From positions 1-25,802 of the forward strand of contig CAYWJF010000023.1 of NCBI GenBank assembly GCA_964458545.1: a stretch of DNA of 25,802 bases, written 5' to 3'. The position numbers were made by a program, and so were the translations under genes. Shown piece by piece: positions 1 through 8,156 of the stretch (position 1 is the first letter of the stretch; each line of letters starts with the position of its first letter). Under the pieces are notes generated by a model. It ran no database searches and was not told the origin of the DNA. It saw only the letters and a list, made by a program, of their open reading frames with translations. Origin of the DNA: JAYFNU01 sp964458545. GTDB taxonomy: Bacteria; Bacillota; Clostridia; Oscillospirales; Ruminococcaceae.

Positions 1-1018
1 CCGAGGTGAAGCGCGCCGCAACGACCATAGCCGCGAAGGCGCTTAGGAACGCCATGTTAACATACGCCGCGAAGTAAATCTTGTTGGTGTTAATACCCGA
101 AAGCTTCGTAGCCTTTTCGTTTCCGCCGAGAGCGTAGAAGTGGCGTCCGAAGGTGGTTTTCGAGGTGATATACGAATAGATAAGTATTATTGCGCCGAGC
201 CAAAGAAGAATGTAAGGTATGCCTTTATAGCGCGCAAGCTGATACATAACAGCCATAATCGCTATGGAGATAATGGCAAGTCTTCCCGCCATGCTAAGGG
301 TATTCTCTGTCTCGTAGCCCTTACGCTTTTTATTAATATTTCCGAAAATTGTAGTTAGAATGTATACCGCGCAAGCGATTATGCCTGCGATAATGCAGGA
401 CCACATCATTGCGGGAGCGCCCGTTGCGGGGTCAGATTGAATGTCAAGACCGGGGATATACACATAGTCGTTGAACATCGAAAGGAACTCCTCGGGGAAA
501 CCCGATATGGTAAGTCCGCCGAGCATAGACTGCGCAAGTCCCCTAAAGAGCAGCATGCCCGCAAGGGTAACGATAAACGGTGGTATGCGCACATACGCTA
601 TCCAGAAGCCCTGCCATACACCGATTACAACACCTACGAGAAGGCATATGCCCATAACGAGGTACATATTCCAGTGCAGCTGCGCCATAAGTACGCCCGC
701 TATTGCGCCGACGAGGCAGACAATAGAACCGACTGAAAGGTCGATGTTACCGCCCGTGAGTATACATAACAGCATACCGACGGCAAGGATAACGACGTAA
801 GAGTTCTGAATAATCAGGTTGTTAATGTTCTGGGGAAGAATCATTCTGCCGCCCGACTTAATCGTGAAGAATAAATAGATAAGTACGAGCGCGATAATCA
901 TTGTGTTTTTAAGAAGAAAACCGCCTGTTTTCTTCATAAGCGGGCTTTGGAAGAAGTTGTTGTTCTTCTTCTTTGCGCCCTTCGCCGTCGCTACGGCGAC
1001 TGACTCATTGTTTTTCAT
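1..1018 (-). CDS. Sugar ABC transporter permease, CUT2/XylH-GguB type (partial)
   Basis: Inner-membrane channel subunit of a monosaccharide ABC importer (BPD_transp_2 family). The frame is open from an ATG at 1018 to the left edge, so about 339 N-terminal residues are seen and the C-terminus is missing. After a lysine/asparagine-rich cytoplasmic head there are repeated hydrophobic segments and the family hallmark LTGGNIDLSVGS, followed by RIPPFIVTLAGM and, further on, TTFGRHFYALGGNEKATKLS, the EAA-like loop that docks on the ATPase. The start overlaps the 3' end of the ATPase gene by 14 bases, which suggests translational coupling. Family and role are clear; the actual sugar (xylose, glucose, galactose or several) cannot be read from sequence. 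Other frames over this stretch are shadows. Confidence 0.93.
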   Translation of the reverse strand, partial: MKNNESVAVATAKGAKKKNNNFFQSPLMKKTGGFLLKNTMIIALVLIYLFFTIKSGGRMILPQNINNLIIQNSYVVILAVGMLLCILTGGNIDLSVGSIVCLVGAIAGVLMAQLHWNMYLVMGICLLVGVVIGVWQGFWIAYVRIPPFIVTLAGMLLFRGLAQSMLGGLTISGFPEEFLSMFNDYVYIPGLDIQSDPATGAPAMMWSCIIAGIIACAVYILTTIFGNINKKRKGYETENTLSMAGRLAIISIAIMAVMYQLARYKGIPYILLWLGAIILIYSYITSKTTFGRHFYALGGNEKATKLSGINTNKIYFAAYVNMAFLSAFAAMVVAARFTS

Positions 1019-2561
1019 TTTCCTCGTCTCCTTTACTTGATAAGAGAATCTTCGACATAATAAGCTCCTGCGTCGCTTCCTCCGCCTTAAACTCGGCAAC
1101 CATCTTGCCCTCGTTCATAACGTAGATTCTGTCGCACATACCGAGTATTTCGGGCATTTCGGAAGAGATTAACACTACCGATTTTCCCGCGCTTACAAGG
1201 TCGTTGATTATGCAGTATATCTCGTATTTTGCGCCGACGTCTATGCCGCGCGTCGGCTCGTCCATTAGGAATATATCGGGGTCCGCGAACATCCATTTCG
1301 CAAGAAGCACCTTCTGCTGGTTTCCGCCTGAAAGGTTTCCGACGTTCTGCTCAACAGTCGGGCACTTTGTTCCGAGCTTATCCTTAAATTCCACCGCTAC
1401 TTTGTATTCGTAGTCTCCGTCGATAACGCCGCGCTTGCTTATTTTATCAAGCCGCGCAAGCGTAGTGTTTACGCGTATCGGGTTTGAAAGGATAAGTCCG
1501 TTGCCCTTGCGGTCTTCCGTCGCGTAGGCAAGCCCGTGCTTTATCGCGTCGCGGGAGCTTTTCAGATGAACGTTTTTACCGTTTATCTTAAGTTCACCGC
1601 TTATCTTGGAGCCGTAGCTCCTTCCGAAAAGGCTCATGGCAAGCTCGGTGCGCCCCGCGCCCATAAGTCCCGATATTCCGACGACCTCGCCCTTTTTCAC
1701 CTTAATCGAAACGTCATCTACGACCTTTCTTTCGGTGTAAAGCTCGTGGTGTACCGTCCAGTTGTTTACTTCAAGCACAACCTCGCCGTCGGTGTTTCTC
1801 GTTCTTTGCGGGAAGCGCTGGGTCAGCTCACGTCCGACCATGCCCTTAATTATTCTGTTTTCGTCGATTGCGTCCTTAGCTCTGTCGAGAGTTTCTATCG
1901 TCGCGCCGTCGCGTATAATGGTTATCTTGTCCGCGACGTAGGAAATCTCGTTAAGCTTATGGGAAATAAGTATCGAGGTCATGCCCTGCTTCTTAAACTC
2001 CTTCAAGAGGTCGAGAAGCTTTCTCGAATCCGACTCGTTGAGCGACGCTGTCGGCTCGTCGAGGATAAGAAGCTTAACCTTCTTTGCAAGCGCCTTCGCT
2101 ATTTCAACCATCTGCTGCTTGCCGACGCCTATATCTTTAATAAGCGTGTGCGAGGACTCCTTCAAGCCCACCTTGCGCAGCAGCTTGTCCGCATCGTTAT
2201 AGGTTTTATCCCAGTCGATAGCGACGCTTGACCCCTGTTCGTTTCCGAGAAAAATGTTTTCGCCGATTGTAAGGAAGGGAACGAGCGCGAGCTCTTGGTG
2301 GATAATAACTATACCGAGCTTTTCGCTGTCCTTTATTCCCTTGAACTTACAAAGTTTGCCCTCGAAGAAGATTTCGCCCGAATATGTACCGTACTCGTAA
2401 ATACCCGAAAGTACGTTCATAAGGGTGGATTTTCCCGCGCCGTTTTCACCGACAAGCGCGTGTATTTCGCCGCGCTCAACCTGAAGGTTGACGTTATCGA
2501 GCGCCTTAACGCCGGGAAACTCCTTCGTAATCTCCTTCATTTCAAGAATTATGTCTTTCAA
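1005..2561 (-). CDS. Sugar ABC transporter ATP-binding protein, CUT2 (XylG/GguA/MglA type)
   Basis: Energises the sugar importer formed with the downstream permease and the ChvE-like binding protein. About 518 residues in two tandem ATPase domains, the standard length. Domain 1 has Walker A GENGAGKST near residues 38-46 and Walker B LLILDEPTASL. Domain 2 has the degenerate Walker A GLMGAGRTE, signature LSGGNQQKV and DEPTRGIDVGAKYEIY, as is typical of CUT2 ATPases. I chose the TTG at 2561 (MKDIILEMKEI) because GGGAGGAG lies at the right distance upstream; a longer open frame reaches 2600 but has no such site. The stop overlaps the permease start. CUT2 membership is secure; the substrate is inferred from neighbours to be an aldopentose or hexose. 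Confidence 0.94.
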   Translation of the reverse strand: MKDIILEMKEITKEFPGVKALDNVNLQVERGEIHALVGENGAGKSTLMNVLSGIYEYGTYSGEIFFEGKLCKFKGIKDSEKLGIVIIHQELALVPFLTIGENIFLGNEQGSSVAIDWDKTYNDADKLLRKVGLKESSHTLIKDIGVGKQQMVEIAKALAKKVKLLILDEPTASLNESDSRKLLDLLKEFKKQGMTSILISHKLNEISYVADKITIIRDGATIETLDRAKDAIDENRIIKGMVGRELTQRFPQRTRNTDGEVVLEVNNWTVHHELYTERKVVDDVSIKVKKGEVVGISGLMGAGRTELAMSLFGRSYGSKISGELKINGKNVHLKSSRDAIKHGLAYATEDRKGNGLILSNPIRVNTTLARLDKISKRGVIDGDYEYKVAVEFKDKLGTKCPTVEQNVGNLSGGNQQKVLLAKWMFADPDIFLMDEPTRGIDVGAKYEIYCIINDLVSAGKSVVLISSEMPEILGMCDRIYVMNEGKMVAEFKAEEATQELIMSKILLSSKGDEENEKQ

Positions 2562-2652
2562 ATTTTCTCCTCCCTTCAAGAAAATCCGCAGTTTATTCAA
2601 CTATGCCGCGTCTTTCTTTTTACCGCGACACACTTGAATAGCTGCGAGATTT

Positions 2653-2689
2653 AAATGCGGGCGGGCGGTACAACCGTCCGCCCGCATTT
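2653..2689 (-). terminator. Hairpin between binding protein and ATPase (partial terminator / 3' stabiliser)
   Basis: Two 16-base arms (2653-2668 and 2674-2689) match except for one G-T position around a 5-base loop, and the stem is very GC-rich. On the minus strand the stem is followed only by a weak T tract. The likely role is partial termination or protection of the upstream mRNA, giving more binding protein than ATPase and permease. This arrangement is common in sugar ABC operons; the effect here is inferred. Confidence 0.75.
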
Positions 2690-2713
2690 TTTGTTTTCAG
2701 TTAGCTTAAGTAA

Positions 2714-3784
2714 TTAAGCAAGCTGGTCGGCAGTGTAGTAGCCCGAGTCGATAAGAAGCGCTTCGTAGTTGTTGATGTCAGCAAATACGGGGTCGCAAGC
2801 GAATGTCGGGATTATGCCAGTGCCGTTGTCATAGGTCTTCGTGTCGTTTACGTCAACAGTTGCGCCGGAGAGAATCTGGCCAACCATCTTAACGGTCTGC
2901 TCAGCAAGAGTACGGGTGTCCTTGAAGATGGACATCGACTGTGTGCCAGCGAGAATGTTCTTAACGGAAACGATATCGCAGTCCTGACCGGTTACTACGG
3001 GGTAATTGCCGGTGTAGGAGCTTACGAGAGCAGTAGCAACGCCCTGAGCTGTAGAGTCGTTAGAGCAGAGCCAAGCGTCGAGCTGTGTGCCGTCAGCATA
3101 GTAGGAAGCAAGGATAGCCTCAGCGCGTGTCTGAGCTGTCTCGGAGCTCCAAGCAGCTGTTGCAACGTCAGCAAAAGCGGTCTGGCCGGATACTACTGTG
3201 AGTGTGCCGTTGTCGATGTACTTCTGGAGAACATCTACAGCGCCCTGATAGAAGAACAGCGCGTTGTTGTCGCCGGGGTCTCCGCCGGTAAACTCGATGT
3301 TGTACTTTCCGCCGTCGGCGAGCTTAAGTGTATCTTCAACATACTGGCCCTGAATTGTGCCAACCTTGTAGTTGTCGAATGTTGCATAATAGCTTACAGC
3401 GTCGGTGTCCATAAGGAGACGGTCATAAGCGATTACGGGGATGTTGGCGGTCTTAGCGTTTGCAAGAACCGCACCGAGGGAGTTGCCTTCGATAGCAGCG
3501 ATAACGAGAACGTCAGCGCCGTTGGCTATCATGTTTTCAACCTGGCTAACCTGTGTGTTAACTTCGTTGTTGGCGTACTGAAGGTCTACTGTGTAACCAG
3601 CAGCTTCAAACTTCTCCTTCATGTTGGCGCCGTCCTGGTTCCAACGCTGAAGGTCCTGTGTCGGCATCGAGATACCAACGACTTTTTTGTCATCAGCAGG
3701 AGCCGCTGTTCCACCGCCGCCAGCGCAAGCCGCGAACGAAAGAACTAAGCAAAGAGCTAATACTACGCAAATAATCTTTTTCAT
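2714..3784 (-). CDS. Multiple-sugar-binding lipoprotein, ChvE/XylF-like
   Basis: Extracellular solute-binding protein that delivers sugar to the permease/ATPase pair. About 356 residues. It has a lipoprotein signal (MKKIICVVLALCLVLSFAAC) with the acylated Cys at residue 20, then a Gly/Ala linker and a type-I periplasmic-binding fold: GISMPTQDLQRWNQDG, the hinge motif PVIAYDRLL, EFTGGDPGDNNA and VTGQDCDIVSVKNI. YDRLL and TGQD are shared by the ChvE/XylF group. The start at 3784 was chosen over the longer open frame to 3835 because GGAGG precedes it at normal spacing and the signal peptide begins there. It is the first gene of the ABC operon and is followed by a hairpin. Xylose, glucose or galactose are plausible ligands. 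Confidence 0.92.
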   Translation of the reverse strand: MKKIICVVLALCLVLSFAACAGGGGTAAPADDKKVVGISMPTQDLQRWNQDGANMKEKFEAAGYTVDLQYANNEVNTQVSQVENMIANGADVLVIAAIEGNSLGAVLANAKTANIPVIAYDRLLMDTDAVSYYATFDNYKVGTIQGQYVEDTLKLADGGKYNIEFTGGDPGDNNALFFYQGAVDVLQKYIDNGTLTVVSGQTAFADVATAAWSSETAQTRAEAILASYYADGTQLDAWLCSNDSTAQGVATALVSSYTGNYPVVTGQDCDIVSVKNILAGTQSMSIFKDTRTLAEQTVKMVGQILSGATVDVNDTKTYDNGTGIIPTFACDPVFADINNYEALLIDSGYYTADQLA

Positions 3785-3917
3785 GTACTTTTCCTCCATA
3801 TAAATTGTGTTGCTGCCTTGTGGCATTGATAACAAGATAACATAACAAACGACGAAACAAAATGGTTAAAAAACACAATAAACCGTATATTATTGTTCTA
3901 TTTGTTTTTCGGTGCTG

Positions 3918-3970
3918 TGCTATAAGCATTTTTTTGTTCTGCTTATTTCTTCCAAAGATAAAAAAATGCT
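3918..3970. promoter_or_regulatory. Dyads in the leader of the ABC operon (candidate regulator site)
   Basis: The region 3785-3981 between the two binding-protein genes is AT-rich and noncoding. It holds TGCT-ATA-AGCA at 3918-3928 and an 11-base inverted repeat, AGCATTTTTTT at 3925-3935 with its complement at 3960-3970. A similar AGCA-n-TGCT dyad lies at 9330-9343 upstream of the sensor operon. The promoter of the ABC operon must lie here, but I see no single convincing -35/-10 pair. Binding by the YesN-like regulator is inference only. Confidence 0.35.
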
Positions 3971-3981
3971 GTTATCTCACA

Positions 3982-4017
3982 AAAAACGCGGGGAAAACAC
4001 TATCTCCCCGCGTTTTT
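3982..4017 (-). terminator. Intrinsic terminator of the sensor/regulator operon
   Basis: Perfect 13-base arms (3982-3994 and 4005-4017) enclose a 10-base loop, with GC in the stem centre and A/T runs on both outer sides. It lies 15 bases past the stop of the XylF-like gene at 4033, so it separates the regulatory operon from the ABC operon. Confidence 0.9.
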
Positions 4018-4032
4018 GTTACTATTTATATG

Positions 4033-5064
4033 TTAATTTACGTTTAAATAGACCTCTTCGCGTCTATGGAAGCCGCCGTCGATAATTACCTCGTCAATAT
4101 TGTCCTTAGTTACCATTATCGGCTCAAGCTTTACAAAAGGCACGTCAATCGCGCCGTTATTTATCGTAAATTCCGTTTTGGGCATACTGCCCTTTATTAA
4201 TAGCACCGTGCATTCCGCCGCCTGCCGCGCAAGCTTATCGACGGGCTTGTATACGGTCATAGTCTGCGTTCCCTCAACTATTCTTTGGCAAGCGGCAAGC
4301 TCCGCGTCCTGCCCAACAAGGGAAACCTTACCCGCGAGCCTATGCTCGGACAGGGCGATTACCGCTTGGCTCGCGAGGTCGTCGTTGCCGCAGTGAACGC
4401 CGCTGAACACAATTCCGTCCTCTATCGCGTCGCTAACAAAGCCGTAGGCGGTTTCAGCGAGCCACCCGTCGGCGTAATCGAGCCGCGCGACGCGAAGGGT
4501 GCTTTTCGATATTACATTATCGAAGCCCTTCTTTACCTCCGAAACATTCTGGTCGGTCTGCGAGCCGCAGATGCTGATAATGCTTGTGTTTATCGGTGTG
4601 CTTTCCACCAACGCCTCAGCCATAAGCTCACCTACTCGCTCGTTATCAAAGGAGATATACAAATCGACGTCCGCGTTCATTACAAGCCTGTCGTAAGCAA
4701 CTACATAAATCCCCGCCTCTCTCGCGCGTGCCACCGCGTCGGAAAGAGCGTAGCAGTCTATCGCCACGATAACGATAGCGTCTACCTTTTTTTGAATAAA
4801 GTAATCTATCTGCGAAATCTGCTCCTCGATATCGCCGTTCGCGTTCTGGACGTTTACCGTAGCGCCAAGCTCGTTCGCGGTGGAGACAAATACGTCGCGG
4901 TCGCGCTGCCAGCGCTCAATTAGAAATGAGTCGAACGAAACGCCGATAAGTATCTCGTCGTCGTCTGTGTCCACCTTTGTTTGTCCGCCCTCGGTTCCCG
5001 CACAGCCCGTAAAAAGAAGCACGGCGATAAGCAGAAGCGCCGCAAGTATTTTAGCTTTTTTCAT
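4033..5064 (-). CDS. Sugar-binding lipoprotein, XylF-like, in the two-component operon
   Basis: Second solute-binding protein of the locus, 343 residues. A lipoprotein signal peptide ends at LLFTGC (Cys21). It then has the same fold and landmarks as the ChvE-like protein: GVSFDSFLIERWQRD, VVAYDRLVMNADVDLYISFDN, HCGNDDLASQAV and LVGQDAELAACQRI. It starts one base after the response-regulator stop, with GGGAGGG overlapping the end of that gene, and is followed by a strong terminator. It may feed the same ABC transporter with a different sugar or affinity, or present ligand to the sensor. The two binding proteins are clearly related but distinct in sequence. The substrate is not determined by sequence. 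Confidence 0.88.
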   Translation of the reverse strand: MKKAKILAALLLIAVLLFTGCAGTEGGQTKVDTDDDEILIGVSFDSFLIERWQRDRDVFVSTANELGATVNVQNANGDIEEQISQIDYFIQKKVDAIVIVAIDCYALSDAVARAREAGIYVVAYDRLVMNADVDLYISFDNERVGELMAEALVESTPINTSIISICGSQTDQNVSEVKKGFDNVISKSTLRVARLDYADGWLAETAYGFVSDAIEDGIVFSGVHCGNDDLASQAVIALSEHRLAGKVSLVGQDAELAACQRIVEGTQTMTVYKPVDKLARQAAECTVLLIKGSMPKTEFTINNGAIDVPFVKLEPIMVTKDNIDEVIIDGGFHRREEVYLNVN

Positions 5065-5065
5065 A

Positions 5066-6658
5066 TTAACCCTCCCGCTCGCCGTTATCGCGGTACTCTG
5101 TCGGAGTTACTCCCTCTACCTTTTTAAAGAGTCTGCTGAAATAGTTGGGGTCTCCGTAGCCCACCTTGGCGCAGATTTCTTTTATACTCAGGTTCTCTTT
5201 TTTTAGAAGCTTCTTCGCCGCGCCTATACGCTTTTGCGTTATATACTCGATATAGTTGCTGCCTGTGTTGTCCTTGAAAAGCTTACTTAAGTAGTACGGG
5301 CTTACGAAAACCTCGCGCGAAACATCCTCAAGGGTAATGTCTCGGCTGTAGTTCTTGTCGATAAACGCCTTTGCGTCCTTAATAGTGGCGTTTATCTTTT
5401 CGTCCTCCTTATCGGCTATCTTGCGGACGTTTTCAGTAGTTTTTCTTATATACCACTCCTTAAGCTCCTCGTAGCTTTTGAAGCCGAGCACCGTTTGCAT
5501 ATAATCGTCGCGGTCCAAAAAGCTGTAGCTGTCGCCCGATTCAAAGAACACCGTATACTCGGTACGCATAATAAATTCGAGAACCTTAAGCTTAATTGAC
5601 ATCTCGTGCTCGGGATATCTTTCGACCATCCAGTCGAAGAAGCTCTCCGAATCCCTCATAGCCGCGGCGACGTCGCCCTTAGCAATCATCTCCTCAAGGT
5701 GACGCTCAAGCGCTATCGGGTAGCCGTCCTCATAACCGCGCGCAAGGGACAGGTCGTTATAGTGGGAAACCACGCCCTTGCAGAGCTTTACCGCCTTAAC
5801 CGCCTCGCCGTAGGATTTACATAGCTCGCCTACGGGCACGGTAGTACCAATTCCGAGGCGGCACTCCACACCTATCTTGTCCTCTATTTTATGTGTAAGC
5901 ACCCTGCCCTTTTCTATTAGGTGTAAACGTTCAAAGTATTCGTCACGCGGCTCCGCGCAGGGATAAACAAAGATAATGCGGTTCACCATGGGCGGACCCA
6001 CAATGCTGTCGAACGATTCCTTTACCAGCTCGCGAACGGTGGAGTAAACCTCGGTCATTTTGAAATCGAGGTCAACGAGGTCGAACTTTTCCCTGCCGCT
6101 TATCTCAAGCACCATAACGGCGCCGCAGGGCTTTTCAAGGCAGAGCAGCTTGTATATTCTATCGTAAGCCTCGGCGTCGTCGCTTTGCGCCGTAAGCATA
6201 TATACGAAGCTGTTCTCCAGAACGGGTATCATATTCTCCAGCCGTTCCTTGTTTTTCAGCGCCGCGTTCTTCTCGCGCCTTTCCTTATCCACCCGCTCTA
6301 TAGCCTTAGTAAGCGCGTCGGTAACAACCGTTCGGTTTATAGGCTTAGTCAAAAACTCGAAAACTGAAATGTTTATTGATTCCTTTGCGTACTCAAACTT
6401 ATCGTACGCCGTCATAACGATAAAGATAATGTTCGGCTTCATACGGCGCATCTCGCGCATAGCGTCAATGCCGTTAATGCCGGGCATATGAATATCCATC
6501 ACCGCTATGTCGGGGCGGAAGGTCTCGCAAAGCTCTATAGCTCCGCGCCCCGTTTTCGCCACCGCCGTCTCGCAGATACCGGGGAGGTTCTTGTTGATTA
6601 TGAACTGCAGCGCGTCGGTCTCGATGCCCTCGTCGTCCGCAAGCAAAATCTTATACAT
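5066..6658 (-). CDS. Response regulator, YesN family (REC + AraC-type HTH)
   Basis: Cytoplasmic transcription factor of 530 residues. The N-terminal receiver domain has acidic pocket D8/D9, phospho-acceptor Asp55 in VMDIHMPGING, Thr83 and Lys105 (LTKP). A long middle region of about 300 residues follows, then a C-terminal AraC/XylS domain with two helix-turn-helices (ITLEDVSREVFVSPYYLSKLF and LSIKEICAKVGYGDPNYFSRLF). The start ATG at 6658 overlaps the end of the kinase gene by 8 bases and has GGAG upstream. In this family the regulator activates adjacent sugar-transport genes; here the obvious target is the ABC operon starting at 3784, and possibly its own operon. Confidence 0.93.
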   Translation of the reverse strand: MYKILLADDEGIETDALQFIINKNLPGICETAVAKTGRGAIELCETFRPDIAVMDIHMPGINGIDAMREMRRMKPNIIFIVMTAYDKFEYAKESINISVFEFLTKPINRTVVTDALTKAIERVDKERREKNAALKNKERLENMIPVLENSFVYMLTAQSDDAEAYDRIYKLLCLEKPCGAVMVLEISGREKFDLVDLDFKMTEVYSTVRELVKESFDSIVGPPMVNRIIFVYPCAEPRDEYFERLHLIEKGRVLTHKIEDKIGVECRLGIGTTVPVGELCKSYGEAVKAVKLCKGVVSHYNDLSLARGYEDGYPIALERHLEEMIAKGDVAAAMRDSESFFDWMVERYPEHEMSIKLKVLEFIMRTEYTVFFESGDSYSFLDRDDYMQTVLGFKSYEELKEWYIRKTTENVRKIADKEDEKINATIKDAKAFIDKNYSRDITLEDVSREVFVSPYYLSKLFKDNTGSNYIEYITQKRIGAAKKLLKKENLSIKEICAKVGYGDPNYFSRLFKKVEGVTPTEYRDNGEREG

Positions 6659-8156
6659 TCTGTTCCTTCTCCTTCGGAATAAATATACTTACCGCCGTAC
6701 CCGTGCCCGGTCCGTCGCTTGCTATCGAGAAAACGTCATTTAAGCCGTAAAAGAGCCGAAGTCTGTCTATAACGTTTCTTATTCCCGTGCTGCGCTTACC
6801 CTTCGGGCGTTCGTCTACCTTGTCGTTCGCGGGACTATGCATAACAGCGTCAATCTCCTGCTCGGTCATTCCTTTGCCGTTGTCCGCCACGGTAACCTCA
6901 AGCCGACCGTCGCTCTCCTTTACGCTGAGCGAAACGCACTTCTTACCGACCATCTCGTGAAGCCCGTGGTTAATGGCGTTTTCCACCAATGGTTGAAGCA
7001 CAACGCCGGGCATAACCACCCGCTCCACCTCAGCCTCTATAGTCTTTTTGTAGTCTATTTCGTTTGAAAAACGCACATTAATTATGTGAAGATAGGTTTC
7101 CACCTGCTCTATCTCCTCGGCGAGGGTTGAGGTTTCGCCCGTGCGTTTTACGTTGTATCTAAAGAAATCCGCAAGCTTCTCGATAAATAGACAAGTCTTT
7201 TCCGCCCCCTCCATCATAGCGAGCTGCTCGCCCGCGTTAAGGGTGTTATATAGGAAGTGCGGGTTAATCTGCGACTGGAGGAATATCAACTGGGCTTCCT
7301 TAAGTCCGTTCTCCATACGCAGCTGGTTTTCCTTTAGCCTGCTTTCGTTTTCTATCTGCTCCTTCTCGTGCTCTACATAGGTGTTAAGGCTTTTAATCAT
7401 CTTATTGAAAGCGTTCGCCATTATGCCGACCTCGTCGTTAGAGTTCACCTCGATAAAGTCGATATCGAAATCTCCTCGCCCCACCTGTTCGCTTTGCTTT
7501 GCAAGCTTGGTAAGCGGGCGGGTTATTGTACCCGACAAGAGCCATAGAACAAGCATATCCGCGGCGATAGCAGATACAAGAATTATTGTACTAAAGGTTT
7601 GCAGATACTTAAGCGACTGGTGAAGAACCCCGTAGTTTTCGGAGTTGTTCTGAAACTGTCTGTTGTTGAGGTCAGCTATATACGCCTTTAAGTAGCGGTG
7701 AAGCTCGGTTGCGTCATCATAAAGCAGACGGTAGCTTTCAACGTCGCGTCCGCGCTTGGCGTTAACCGCCTCCTCGGTAAGGGTTAAATACCGCAGCGAC
7801 ATATTCTTTATATTCTTTTCGCTGAGCTTAGGATAGTTATCGGTAGTCAGGGTGTTTAGTCCGTCGGTCTGGTTGCGGTAATCCTGCCCCGCGCGGTAGT
7901 AGCTGTCCAGCGCGTCGGTGCTCTTGGTGCTAAGATAAGAATACATATTATCCTGTACCTCGTCGAGCGAAACCAAAAGGTCGTTTAAGCTTACATTGCT
8001 ACCGTAAACCTCGTCGATAGTGCCGATAACGCTGTTAATGCGCACCTGCATAAAGACGTTAATTATTACAACAAGCACCATAGTAAGCGCGAAGACGAGG
8101 GTAAGCTTCGTTCTTATTGAAGCTTTGGTGAGACTTTCAAAGAATTTTTTTGTCAT
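6651..8156 (-). CDS. Sensor histidine kinase, YesM/LytS-like
   Basis: Membrane kinase of 501 residues. TM1 is at about residues 18-37, an extracytoplasmic helical sensor of about 150 residues follows, TM2 is at about 188-208, then a HAMP linker (about 208-262) and a coiled coil. The His_kinase box QSQINPHFLYNTLN has phospho-acceptor His300, and the ATPase domain has N-box PLVENAINHGLHE and G-box VADNGKGM. The Q-x-NPHFLYNTLN box defines the LytS/YesM class. It overlaps the upstream anchored binding protein by an ATGA junction and the downstream regulator by 8 bases, so the three are made together. In clostridial XylFII-LytS systems a binding protein docks on such a kinase; that mode is inferred here. 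Confidence 0.94.
   Translation of the reverse strand: MTKKFFESLTKASIRTKLTLVFALTMVLVVIINVFMQVRINSVIGTIDEVYGSNVSLNDLLVSLDEVQDNMYSYLSTKSTDALDSYYRAGQDYRNQTDGLNTLTTDNYPKLSEKNIKNMSLRYLTLTEEAVNAKRGRDVESYRLLYDDATELHRYLKAYIADLNNRQFQNNSENYGVLHQSLKYLQTFSTIILVSAIAADMLVLWLLSGTITRPLTKLAKQSEQVGRGDFDIDFIEVNSNDEVGIMANAFNKMIKSLNTYVEHEKEQIENESRLKENQLRMENGLKEAQLIFLQSQINPHFLYNTLNAGEQLAMMEGAEKTCLFIEKLADFFRYNVKRTGETSTLAEEIEQVETYLHIINVRFSNEIDYKKTIEAEVERVVMPGVVLQPLVENAINHGLHEMVGKKCVSLSVKESDGRLEVTVADNGKGMTEQEIDAVMHSPANDKVDERPKGKRSTGIRNVIDRLRLFYGLNDVFSIASDGPGTGTAVSIFIPKEKEQNV

Noticed and set aside
1536..2231. Long plus-strand open frame (231 codons) opposite the sugar ATPase
   Set aside because: It mirrors the coding pattern of the ATPase gene, has no ribosome site and encodes no recognisable domain.
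4285..4923. Plus-strand open frame of 212 codons opposite the XylF-like gene
   Set aside because: Antisense shadow of a clear gene; no domain and no start signal.
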